A DNA stretch of 64,000 nucleotides from Chondrosia reniformis (Eukaryota > Porifera > Demospongiae > Chondrillida > Chondrillidae). The stretch is from contig OX359190.1 of the NCBI GenBank assembly GCA_947172415.1, positions 4,774,001 through 4,838,000 of the forward strand. The letters run 5' to 3'. Shown here piece by piece: positions 10,328-19,814 of this stretch. The position numbers and the translations under genes were made by a program. The stretch's first letter is position 1, and each line of letters starts with the position of its first letter. The notes beneath the pieces are model-generated. The model searched no databases and had not been told where the DNA came from. It saw only the letters and a list, made by a program, of their open reading frames with translations.

Positions 10328-10700
10328 CACTTAATTTATACGTCAATACATCGTTTTTGCAAATGGCGGCCTTCATGAAGCTGAAGCTTTTCTATCATGT
10401 TCAGGACACTTAAGCTTCCAAAATCATTTGGAATACCAGTAGATAGCCATATTGAAGTCCAACGAAGTCTCCAAGTACTTTCAATTAGAAGTGTAATGAA
10501 AAAAAAGAAAATAAGTTTGGTCAATATCTATGAATCGTCTTTTGATTTAAGTAAATACTGTAATACTAGGCCTATGTCTGTCTAGAAAGACGTTCTAATG
10601 TCTACGATCTGTGTAACCTTGGTCAGTGCTAAGTTGTTATTGTAATTCTACCTGTACAGCCCGTAGGACTGATTTTGTAAACATTTTGAAGAAAAACGTT
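10328..10700 (+). mobile_element. Non-autonomous Helentron-like repeat, copy B right half
   Basis: Resumes the repeat interrupted at 4844 and closely follows copy A (about 1967-2340). Both include gttcaggacacttaag, ccagtagatagccatat, actaggcctatgtc and agaaagacgttctaatg. It leads directly into minisatellite array B in the same arrangement as copy A. Confidence 0.7.
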
Positions 10701-11590
10701 CTATGTGTGTCTAAATTTGATTGAATGCAGCTTGGTAGAACTATTCCACGTGTGTGAGAGTTGTACGAGTGTAGCTTAGCACAGGCATTCTACCTGTGTT
10801 TACAGTTGTACGAGTATAGCTTAGCAGCGCCTGACAGAGGCGTTCTAAGTGTATCTAAAGTTGTATGGGTGTAGTTTGACAGAAGTGTTCTACGTGTGTC
10901 TAAGTTTGTACAAGTGTAGCTTAGCAGAGGCGTTCTACGTGTGTCTAAAGTTGTACTTAGCAGAGGCGTTCTACGTGTGTCTAGAGTTGTACACATGTAG
11001 CTTGAAAGAGGCGTTCTTAGTGTATCTATGAAGTTGTTCGAGTGTATAGCTTAGCAGAGGGGTTCAAGTCTATCTAAACGGTTGTTCGAGTGTATGGCTT
11101 AGCAGAGGGGTTCTAAGCATGTCTGAAGTTGTTCGAGTGTATAGCTTAGCAGAGGGGTTCTAAGTGTGTCTAAAGTTTTTCGAGTGTAGCTTAGCAGAGG
11201 CGTTCAAGTCTATCTGAATGGTTGTTCGAGTGTATGGCTTAGCAGAGGGGTTCTAAGCGTGTCTAAAGTTGTACGAGTGTAGCTTAGCAGAGGGGTTCTA
11301 CGTGTGTCTAAAGTTATTCGAGTGTATAGCTTGACAGAGGCGTTGTAAGTCTGTCTAAAGTTGTTCGAGTGTAACTTGACAGAGGCGTTCTAAGTCTGCC
11401 TAAAGTTGTTCTAGTGTAGCTTAGCAGAGGAGTTCTAAGTGTGTTTAAAGGTTATGAGTGTAGCTAACTTTCCTGAGGAGTTTTAATTATATCTAAGTTG
11501 TATGAGTGTAGCTTGACAGAAGTGTTCTACGTGTGTCTAAGGTTGTACAAGTGTAGCTTAGCAGAGGCGTTCTACCTGTGTCTAATGTTG
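10700..11590 (+). repeat. 45-bp minisatellite array B
   Basis: Tandem repeats related to array A (core agcttagcagagg-gttcta), with additional units of the form gttgttcgagtgta-tagcttagcagaggggttc. The small frames at 10790-10996 (minus) and 10849-11031 (plus) are repeat translations. The array ends near 11590, where unrelated sequence starts. Confidence 0.85.
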
Positions 11591-13378
11591 TCTGTAATTA
11601 TAGCACTACAACTAACTTATCTTATTGTACAAATTGTGTAGTCGATCATCGTCTTTACTCATCTTTTGCACCTCCCCCTGAAGCCAAAGTTGTAGAACCT
11701 GCATCTACACATGGAAAAGAGATTATAATAACATACCAAAAAAACTGGTTAAGACACATCTTACGTGTTACATGTCCACCCTTTCTTGCCTGCCTTCTTT
11801 TGTGTTTGAGGGTGGGGAACTGGCTGAGAGGGTGGGGTGGTGGAGGTAGTGGGTGTAGTGTTTGGAAGGGGTGGGGGCAAGTTAGTGGGAATAATGTTGG
11901 GTGGAGGTGGAGGATTGTTGGGTGGGATGGGAGTAGGGTTGGGTGGGGGTGGTGGGGTTAATGTTTGGTTGGGGTGGTGGGTTTATGTGTTCTTCAAGCA
12001 AGAGTGCATCGTCCTATAATATATTTAAATAGAAAAGAGGATCTAAACGATATTTACATAACCGTAACAGTATACAAATACTATAGAAACTACAGTATCT
12101 CTCAACTGGTTACAGGCTTACCTACAGCTAGGGTATATGGACACATTCCTATTGCAATGATATACGCTGTACAAGAATATATGTCCGTATTACGGAATAC
12201 TGAGGTGTCTATAAATCAGACGTTAGTTAAATACGTACGTCTACGGGCAACAATCGGGACCTTATATTTGTGTCCGCATAATCGCGATGTCCGCATTTCA
12301 GAGGGTCCTGTATAAGGGATACACTGTATTCTTCAATAAATTCGTATGCACATGTTATACACTTCCTTTCGTTAAAATTCTTACCAATTAATAAAATAAA
12401 CTTGATAATCACTTGCATTGTTATCAAGTTTATTTTGTTTAGTTTACGTACGCTTACATGTCGCTAAAATAGGGCGGAGTGAGTCCGCCATTCTTTATTT
12501 AGAGGTATATCGTCCGGTATATCATGCAAGAAATGAAACTCACTACTTCCATCGTATCCATGCTCGTGTTCGCAAGCGTCTGAAATTTTTATCGCACAGC
12601 TGGAATCTTGTCCAACAGCCGAAGTGTGCTATAACGGCTGAAATTTGGCGTTTGAAGTGAGCATTTGGCGGTAACAATATTATCGATATCGCTATAACAA
12701 CCTACGCTACAACGATGAACGTCGAAAAGTGGCTTTTGCTTATAACAGCGTTTTTCAACGCTACAGCTATCTATGACTCCCTTCGTGAACGCCAAACATC
12801 ATCTCTAGTGAGGATATTGATTATCTTTTACTAAGCAATAACGCTTATATGTATAAGTAGTAGACCCCCTATATTATATACGCGCTGCTTATACATTAAC
12901 TTATAATTATGTAAAGACGACTTGGCCTTTGATCGCCGTCTCTAAACAAACAGTAGTGTACAATCCATATAAAGATTAATATTTACACTACTCCATGTCA
13001 AGAATCGGTGAACACAAAGACGTAGGGTGCTACACTGTAGAGGGAGGGAAACACATTATCAAATCAAGTGATAGGAGGCAGCCCCGTATTCGAGCTACTT
13101 GCTCATATTTCAGTATTAAGGCATCAAGCGTACGTTTCACCGGTTCTAATTCGTCGTTTGAAGTCCGTAAGTCTTTAAAACCTTGTACCCAGGCTTTACT
13201 TTGGTTTTCAGCAGTTCAGTTTTCATCAGTGTCAATTTCATCATTGACGCTAGTGAAGAGAAAGCTAATTAAAGCTTAGAATAGTATGCCAAAGTTAGCC
13301 TAAGCGTTGGGCATTTCGTTTACAAGTATTCGAAGATGGAAGCCATATCAAAACTTTATTAATACAGCATAGGGATTT
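11591..13378. other. Non-coding region with a G-rich tract and a small hairpin
   Basis: No gene recognised. A G-rich plus-strand tract lies at about 11810-11990 (many GGG and GGGG runs). It produces low-complexity Gly/Trp frames (11578-11961, 11837-12019) that I do not accept as genes. A hairpin with 16-bp perfect arms (12393-12408 and 12421-12436, loop 12 nt) is present. The remaining ~1 kb shows only short frames without family resemblance. Confidence 0.5.
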
Positions 13379-13466
13379 CACGGTGCCTCCAAATACAGAC
13401 TTTTCTGTTAGTCCTATAGTCTTACGGCTCATGACTTCCCTCTACTAAAGTCTTACAGTACATTAA
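13379..13466 (+). repeat. Direct repeat flanking minisatellite array C (left)
   Basis: The block acggtgcctccaaata through tcttacagtacatt recurs at about 14014-14101 in the same orientation with few changes. The two copies bracket array C, as if the array expanded inside, or inserted with duplication of, this block. Confidence 0.75.
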
Positions 13467-14013
13467 GGCAGAGGGGTTCTACATTTGTCTTAGCAGAGGC
13501 GTTCTAAGTCTGCCTAAGGTTGTTCGAGTGTAACTTGACAGAGGGGTTCTAAGTGTGTCTATAGTTGTTCGAGTGTAGCTTAGCAGAGGGGTTCTACATT
13601 TGTCTAAAGTTGTTCGAGTGTCACTTAGCAGAGGGCTTCTAAGTGTGTCTAAAGCTGTTCGAGTGTAGCTTAGCAGAGGCGTTCTATGTCTGTCTAAAAT
13701 TGTTCCAGTGTATCTTAGCAGAGGGGTTCTACATTTGTCTAAAGTTGTACGAGTGTAGCTTAGCAGAGGCGTTCCAAGTCTGTCTAAAGTTGTTCGAGTG
13801 TAGTTTAGCAGAGGGGTTATATATTTGTTTAAAGTTGTTCGAGTGTAATTGACAGAGGCGTTCTAAGTCAGTCTAAAGTTGTTCGTGTGTAGCTTAGCAG
13901 AGGGGTTCTACATTTGTCTAAAGTTGTTCGAGTGTAACTTGACAGAGGCATTCTAAGTCTGTCTAAAGTTGTTAGAGTGGAGCTTAGCAGAGGGGTTCTA
14001 CATTTGTCTAAAG
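13466..14013 (+). repeat. 45-bp minisatellite array C
   Basis: Third array of the same family, mostly units with gttgttcgagtgta-gcttagcagaggggttcta. Fifteen-residue repeat frames (13643-13852 plus, 13868-14068 minus) are artefacts of the period. Unlike arrays A and B it is not preceded by the Helentron-like body. Confidence 0.85.
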
Positions 14014-14105
14014 TTACGGTGCCTCCAAATATACACTTTTCTGTTAGTCTTATAGTCTTACAGCTCATGACTTCTCTCTACTAAAGTCTTACAGTACATT
14101 TAGGC
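14014..14105 (+). repeat. Direct repeat flanking minisatellite array C (right)
   Basis: Right partner of 13379-13466, beginning acggtgcctccaaatata and ending cagtacatttaggc. Confidence 0.75.
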
Positions 14106-14640
14106 TGTGAGTTTACTTCTAACATAAATTAGATTCCCGTGTTTACAAACATGACAGTATTTGTTTATAAACTGTTTATAATAAACACTGTAATGTTTGT
14201 ATCATCTATTGATAATCTTGCTAATCAGTAATAAGAAGCGTACGGCAAAGACACCGACGGCGCCTGCCAAATGAATACACTAGTCTTTTGCGCTCTGAAG
14301 GCCTTCTTTTGATTTTTAGTCATATTACATGATATCCATAATTATGTCCGGCGCCGTATGTAATCATTTTGTCTTTGTTTACGACAAATTACATCTATGC
14401 GTGGTAATACCTTTACTATAACGTTTAATATACTTTTTCAAATTATGTTATCAATAAACAAGGGCAAATATTACAATGATTGTGATAAAGATGATGGTAC
14501 TGTAAGGATGAGACAGTGACGTTTAATCATAGATTATGTATACTACGTAGCGTTACGTAATATAGATATCTATGGTTTAATATAGGCATAATTCCTTTGT
14601 TCCCTTGCTATGCTAAGGACGGCTGGGACCAAAGATTTTA
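14106..14640. other. Non-coding spacer, nothing recognised
   Basis: AT-rich with a few GC-rich words near 14240-14290. No open frame of note, no tRNA-like element and no clear repeat with other parts of the window. Confidence 0.5.
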
Positions 14641-15788
14641 GGGGCTGCCTGTGGCAGCCCCTTATATTGTTTTCATTTGCCGATTACGTTGTATGGCTTC
14701 ATGTTACGGAAAGATATATATATATAGATATATATATATATCTATATATATAATACGGGTTGATACGCAACTATTATAACACTTTATTTATACGTCGATA
14801 TATATTTAATACAGGTTCATATATACGCAACTATTATAATACTTTATAATATTTAATTTATACATCAATACATCGTTTTGCAAATGGCGGCGTTCAGGAA
14901 GCTTTAGTTAACGAAGCTTTTCTGTCGCTATTTATAATGTTCAGGACACTTAAGCGTCCTCAATCATTAGTATTATGAATGTATATATTAAATGCCAACG
15001 ATACGGCCAAGTAGTTCGAGTAAATTCGGGGGGCGGTAGCCCCTTATATTGTTTTCATTTGCCGATTACGTTGTATGGCTTCATGTTACGGAAAGATATA
15101 TATATATAGATATATATATATATCTATATATATAATACGGGTTGATACGCAACTATTATAACACTTTATTTATACGTCGATATATATTTAATACAGGTTC
15201 ATATATACGCAACTATTATAATACTTTATAATATTTAATTTATACATCAATACATCGTTTTGCAAATGGCGGCGTTCAGGAAGCTTTAGTTAACGAAGCT
15301 TTTCTGTCGCTATTTATAATGTTCAGGACACTTAAGCGTCCTCAATCATTAGTATTATGAATGTATATATTAAATGCCAACGATACGGCCAAGTAGTTCG
15401 AGTAAATTCGGGGGGCGGTAGCCCCTTATATTGTTTTCATTTGCCGATTACGTTGTACGGCTTCATGTTACGGAAAGATATATATAAAACGGGTTCATAC
15501 GCAACTATTATAACACTTATTTTATACGTCGATATATGTATAATACGAGTTCATACGTAACTATTGTTACACTTAATTTATACGTCAATATATCGTTTTT
15601 GCAAATTGCGGCGTTCAGGAAGCTTTAGTTAACGAAGCTTTTCCATCGTTATTTATAAAGTTCAGGACACTTAAGCATCCTCAATCATTAGTATTACGAA
15701 TATATATATTAAATCCCAACGAAGCGGCCAAGTAGTTCGAGTTAATTTGGGGGCGGCAGCCCCACGAGTTTTTAAACTCGAACTACTT
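14641..15788 (+). mobile_element. Non-autonomous Helentron-like element with three tandem body units
   Basis: The left end is a perfect hairpin, ggggctgcc-tgt-ggcagcccc (14641-14661). The right end is a perfect 14-bp-arm hairpin, aagtagttcgagtt ... aactcgaactactt (15730-15788), enclosing a ggcggcagcccc motif. Similar ends occur at 57247-57620 (minus strand), and the right-end hairpin recurs at 26137-26196 after the autonomous Helitron. Three body units begin at 14661, 15043 and 15425 with a period of 382 bp. Units 1 and 2 look identical; unit 3 is diverged and shorter. Tandem copies joined at partial ends are known for rolling-circle elements. No protein is encoded, so mobilisation by the nearby Helitron is an inference. 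Confidence 0.7.
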
Positions 15789-17640
15789 GTTTAGCTACGT
15801 GAATGAAAAGAAAATCTTACCCCTTTGTTTGAAACTCTTTGGATATGATTTAGGGATGAACAATAACCAGTGTCCACCTCCCACAACCTTACAGTACAAT
15901 CATCTCAACCTACAGAAATGTACACTTAGCTGTCGGTCTGTGAATGCTGACACCAAGTTTCAGCTGCACATCTATCCATTTGAAAGAGTTGTATTTCTTC
16001 ATTCGGATTCCCTTCCTTTTCCTCCTACTTTCTTAAACTGTTAAGATTCATCTTAAATTAATACTTAAATCCGACTTCTACTTAGGACGACTTCTACTTA
16101 GGAAAAGAACAATGACTATGGATTGGTATCCGCCTACGCGCGGCTGTCACCATGTTTGTTGAAATTCCGTTTATGGGTTTTCATTTGATTCTTGTATATC
16201 ACTTTGAACGTTACCAATTCGTTCGGCGATTAGCCGAAGTATTAGGGTCATGGTACGATAAGGGGAGCAGATTCAAGTCCAATTCCTATAGATAATCTAT
16301 GATATAGAGCGATCGAGGTGGTAACGCTTCCGGTTGTATAGAATAAGCTATATAGCGTCTGCAATGACGCCAAGCTTCTCGAGCTGTCGATCGAAAGGCT
16401 ACCTTGCTAGGTAATATAGGTATAGAATGGAGAAAAGACTGGAACTTGCCATTATATACAAAGAATCGCGTAAATCGTTTATGTATCTATAGTAGTAGCA
16501 CCACTAAGTTCTTTAATGAATACAGCATATCCCTAATAACATTGTCATGTACTAAACTGACTCCACTAGTTAATAGAAGAGAAGTAAAATAGGCTATCCT
16601 TTTAGTACAGGAAAGAAAAACGCTTCAGTTGGGTAAATTGTCCAGCAAACTTTGAGTGTCCTTATCTTAGAACATGGAGTTAAAGGAGAGTTATCTATGA
16701 ACTCATCGTTACAATGTATCTCTTACTTGATTAATAATAAGAGAAATATATGCTTTTTAATTATAGTAACACAAAATGTGGTTCCAGATTATATACACTG
16801 TCAAAAACAAACGATGAAGTGTGTCTGACTACGGCCATCTTCCCACTTCTAAGACAAAAATTGGGAAGCATAACAACCCTTGCTCACATCATGTTATGTT
16901 GTTTCCAATCCATTTAAGTGTTGTATACAAACCTAGTCTTATTAAGCAATACTTAATTGCCTTTTGAAAACTTACGGACACCTCCCATATTTAGCAATTG
17001 GAATGTAGTTAATGACATTCTTTATTTCAATATATATATATATAGCTTTCCAAGGTATATAAATGAGTGAAAAACTGAATTTAGTTGCTTACTGGCTAGC
17101 TGACAAGTTAATTTTATGTATAAATTGCATGCAACATTAATACTACATCCTTTTTACCCAATGCAGAAGGAATCATCCCAGAACAGTGCACATGGAAAAA
17201 ACAGTAAGAAATACTGCACAGAACACAAGCCAACTTAGCCATCATTGATACCGTAAAGTGACAATATTGTATGTGTGAGTTTTATCTCTAATTATGCGAG
17301 GCAATAACTGGGCGCACGAATTTCTATCGCACTATTTAATTGCTGTATTTATAAAAATCGACAACACTAACGTCAAGCACGTCGCAATGAATTACTTCTT
17401 CAAGTGTTGATACTGAACGTGTTTGTGGAAGAATCAGTGACAGCGGCGATAATGTTGAAGTGGCCATTTTTGAGTAAATCAAAATCATCACTTCTGTTTA
17501 CTATATAATAATTATTAATAGTTCAGAATTGTGCCTTCATGTGATTCTAGAAGACTGTGGGTGGAGCAGTTGTCTAGAGGTGGTGGGTGGGTCAGCTAGC
17601 TTCTCAAGGGGTGGCGCTAATCTTGATAGACAAGATTGAA
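15789..17640. other. Intergenic stretch between repeat elements, no convincing gene
   Basis: An 85-residue frame at 15787-16044 and a 62-residue frame at 16404-16592 show no recognisable family. The phrase cgacttctacttagga is nearly duplicated at about 16070-16100. A weak tRNA-like segment lies near 16211-16290 (A-box-like tagccgaag, B-box-like gattcaagtcc). The 5' terminus of the autonomous Helitron may lie here, but no end hairpin like that at 14641 was found. Confidence 0.45.
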
Positions 17641-17642
17641 TG

Positions 17643-17653
17643 CATATAAAAAG
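17643..17653 (+). promoter_or_regulatory. Candidate TATA box upstream of the Helitron gene
   Basis: The word catataaaaag lies about 570 bp before the first long frame, downstream of a GT-rich block (gtgggtggagcag). No experimental support; a possible 3' splice site (ttctttattccag, about 17790-17801) downstream would fit a spliced leader exon, but this is speculative. Confidence 0.3.
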
Positions 17654-17965
17654 GGCTAATGTGTTTCGAGGCCAAATTTTCAAAAATCTCAATAATTTTT
17701 TCATATGCATACAATTGTATCTTTACGGTAATTGTTCTATGCTGTGTGACTGGGTTTTCTTTTGTATATATATTAGTTGCCTTTCTATTCTTTATTCCAG
17801 GCTATAGATGTCTGAAACATGAACAATACATGGTATGTATGCACTCTAACACCACTCCATTTGCATACATCTCACATGAACAGACTGTCATGATAGGCAC
17901 TATCTACAAACATAATTACACTCAGTCTGTCATTTCTTGGCTCTGTTTTTGGAGTCAAATTAAAT

Positions 17966-18205
17966 CACCCTGTGGCTGGGGTCAATTACCCTGTGGCTGG
18001 GGTTGCTCACCCTGTGGCTGTGGTTGCTCACCCTGTGGCTGGGGTCAATTACCCTGTGGCTGGGGTTGCACACCCTGTGGCTGGGGTCAATTACCCTGTG
18101 GCTGGGGTTGTCCACCCTGTGGCTGGGGTTACTCAAACTGTGACTGGGTCCTGGACCCTGCTGCCGGGGTCCTGCACCCTCATACTGGGGTCACTCACAC
18201 TGTGT
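17966..18205 (+). repeat. 24-bp minisatellite in the Helitron leader
   Basis: About nine to ten tandem units built on ccctgtggctggggt plus a variable 9-bp linker (caattac or tgctcac type); the last three units are diverged. All three frames stay open through it, giving Cys-Gly-Trp repeats in one frame (17659-18264) and a VAGV repeat in another (17972-18238). I regard these frames as products of the repeat, since the recognisable Helitron frame begins after it. Confidence 0.85.
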
Positions 18206-18215
18206 CTGGAATGGA

Positions 18216-19814
18216 TTGTCTTGTGTTTGGCAATCTGAAATATGTACTTCTACTTACAGTATGATCCATGAAATAAAAATGTACACTGACCTGAACGAAA
18301 TGAACCTTGATGGTTTCACAATCCTTATGTCAGTAACATATGAGCCTCGCCATGGTCATTTTACAAGTAATTGCTTGAAGTACCACGACATTCCAATGAA
18401 GCATTATCATTTGGTTTTTGTATTGCACAAGAATATGTGCATCCATCAACGAAGGCAATGGTTCAGGTGTACATTGCATCACCTGCTACGCAGAAGGCGC
18501 TACTGTAAGGGCAACTTTCGCTTAGCTCGTGCATTAAGTATACTGCTATTGCTGGGTGGAGATGTTGAACTGAACCCAGGCCCACGTCAAAATGAGATAC
18601 ATGATGAACTGACAATGCCTACATCAGCTGTTAATCCAGTTATGGATCAAACTGGAATTGAAGGTCAAGAATACATGGACAGTGAAACAAAGAAATGTTC
18701 TACAATGGCCATGCTGTCAGCATGTCAGAGAAAGCGGCTAGATGCTGAAACAGTTGAAGAGCACCGTATAAGGTTATTAAAAATGTCCGAGAACCAGAGA
18801 CTGCGGCTGCAATATGAGACTGAGAAGCAACGTGCTGTGAGGCTTGCTACACTCACTGAAAATAACAGGAAACGGCTGTACTCAGAAACCAAGGAAGATC
18901 GTGCAACAAGACTTGCCACCCTCTCTGAAGATCAGAGTAAGAGGTTGCAGTCAGAAAGCAATGAAGATCGTGCTGCAAGACTTGCCACCCTCTCTGAAAA
19001 TCAGAGTAAGAGGTTGCAGTCAGAAAGCAATGAAGATCGTACTGCAAAACTTGCCACCCTCTCTGAAAATCAGAGGAAGAGGTTGCAGTCTCAATCGACT
19101 AAAAAACGGGAGTCAAGACTGAGCAGTAGTAACAAATGGAAGAAAACAAGATTGATTAATGAATCTAAACAAAAAAGTACTCTAAGACTGGAGAGAGAAA
19201 AAGAGCAAGCAAGGTTAAGAATGCAAGCATGGAGGAGGCAAAAACGACTTCTGCAAGTAAAGTGTAACTCAAAAGGAGAAATAACCAGTAGTGTGCCATG
19301 TACTAGAATTGTTTCAAATACCAAGGTAAATGTGACCCGCATTAGTTCAATTTATGAATCCAATGATGGGTTGGAGAGTGACAGTTTGAAGGCAGTTCAA
19401 AGAGAATCAACCCAAAGTGATGATTCAGTCATGGATGAGATTGGTAAGGAAAATCTTTTCAGCCAAAAGTCTGAAGAGGTGGACATGGAAGTGGGTGGAA
19501 GTGTAATTGAGTCTGGTGTTGTTACTGCATCTGCTGTGCAAGTACCAAGACTTGAGATTTCAATACCATCAAAACAAGGTTTAAAGTTGAAAAATAACTT
19601 ACATAAATTTGAAAAAGCAATTCTTAAGGGGCCAACCCGTAAGTGTTTTTCATGTGAAAGGTTGTGCTATGAGCAGTTGGGTGCCCTGTACAGCTGCGAT
19701 GTGGCAAATGATCTACTTGCTGTGGTGAATGAATCAATTCAAGAAAGTATAGAAAGTGTTTGGTTGTGTAACAAGTGCAAGAGTGCTATGGAAAGAAAGC
19801 AAATTCCAGCATGA
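18216..19814 (+). CDS. Helitron polyprotein N-terminal segment: 2A-like peptide, 23-residue repeats, zinc cluster
   Basis: The 532-residue frame starts at the first available ATG. Residues 105-123 combine a Leu-rich run with GDVELNPGP (DVELNPGP is encoded at 18561-18584), an exact match to the 2A ribosome-skipping consensus D-V/I-E-x-N-P-G-P. Translation would release the first 122 residues before the last proline. From about 168 to 310 there are tandem 23-residue units rich in RLATLSENQ and KRLQSES, matching the length of STPR (score-and-three) repeats, likely nucleic-acid binding. The tail (C477-x2-C ... CNKC near 519-522) looks like the zinc cluster preceding DUF6570 in Helitron proteins. 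The frame ends at TGA 19812-19814, but homologous coding continues in the same frame, so this stop is probably a nonsense mutation. Confidence 0.75.
   Translation: MSCVWQSEICTSTYSMIHEIKMYTDLNEMNLDGFTILMSVTYEPRHGHFTSNCLKYHDIPMKHYHLVFVLHKNMCIHQRRQWFRCTLHHLLRRRRYCKGNFRLARALSILLLLGGDVELNPGPRQNEIHDELTMPTSAVNPVMDQTGIEGQEYMDSETKKCSTMAMLSACQRKRLDAETVEEHRIRLLKMSENQRLRLQYETEKQRAVRLATLTENNRKRLYSETKEDRATRLATLSEDQSKRLQSESNEDRAARLATLSENQSKRLQSESNEDRTAKLATLSENQRKRLQSQSTKKRESRLSSSNKWKKTRLINESKQKSTLRLEREKEQARLRMQAWRRQKRLLQVKCNSKGEITSSVPCTRIVSNTKVNVTRISSIYESNDGLESDSLKAVQRESTQSDDSVMDEIGKENLFSQKSEEVDMEVGGSVIESGVVTASAVQVPRLEISIPSKQGLKLKNNLHKFEKAILKGPTRKCFSCERLCYEQLGALYSCDVANDLLAVVNESIQESIESVWLCNKCKSAMERKQIPA

Noticed and set aside
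11578..12019. Gly/Trp-rich frames
   Set aside because: Translation of a G-rich low-complexity tract; no start context or family match.
15787..16044. 85-residue frame after the Helentron-like element
   Set aside because: Composition is not convincing and no domain is recognised; starts inside the element's terminal hairpin.
17659..18264. 201-residue Cys/Gly/Trp-rich frame with a hydrophobic start, before the Helitron frame
   Set aside because: The repetitive half is the 24-bp minisatellite and the hydrophobic half is AT-rich sequence. A leader exon is possible but unsupported.
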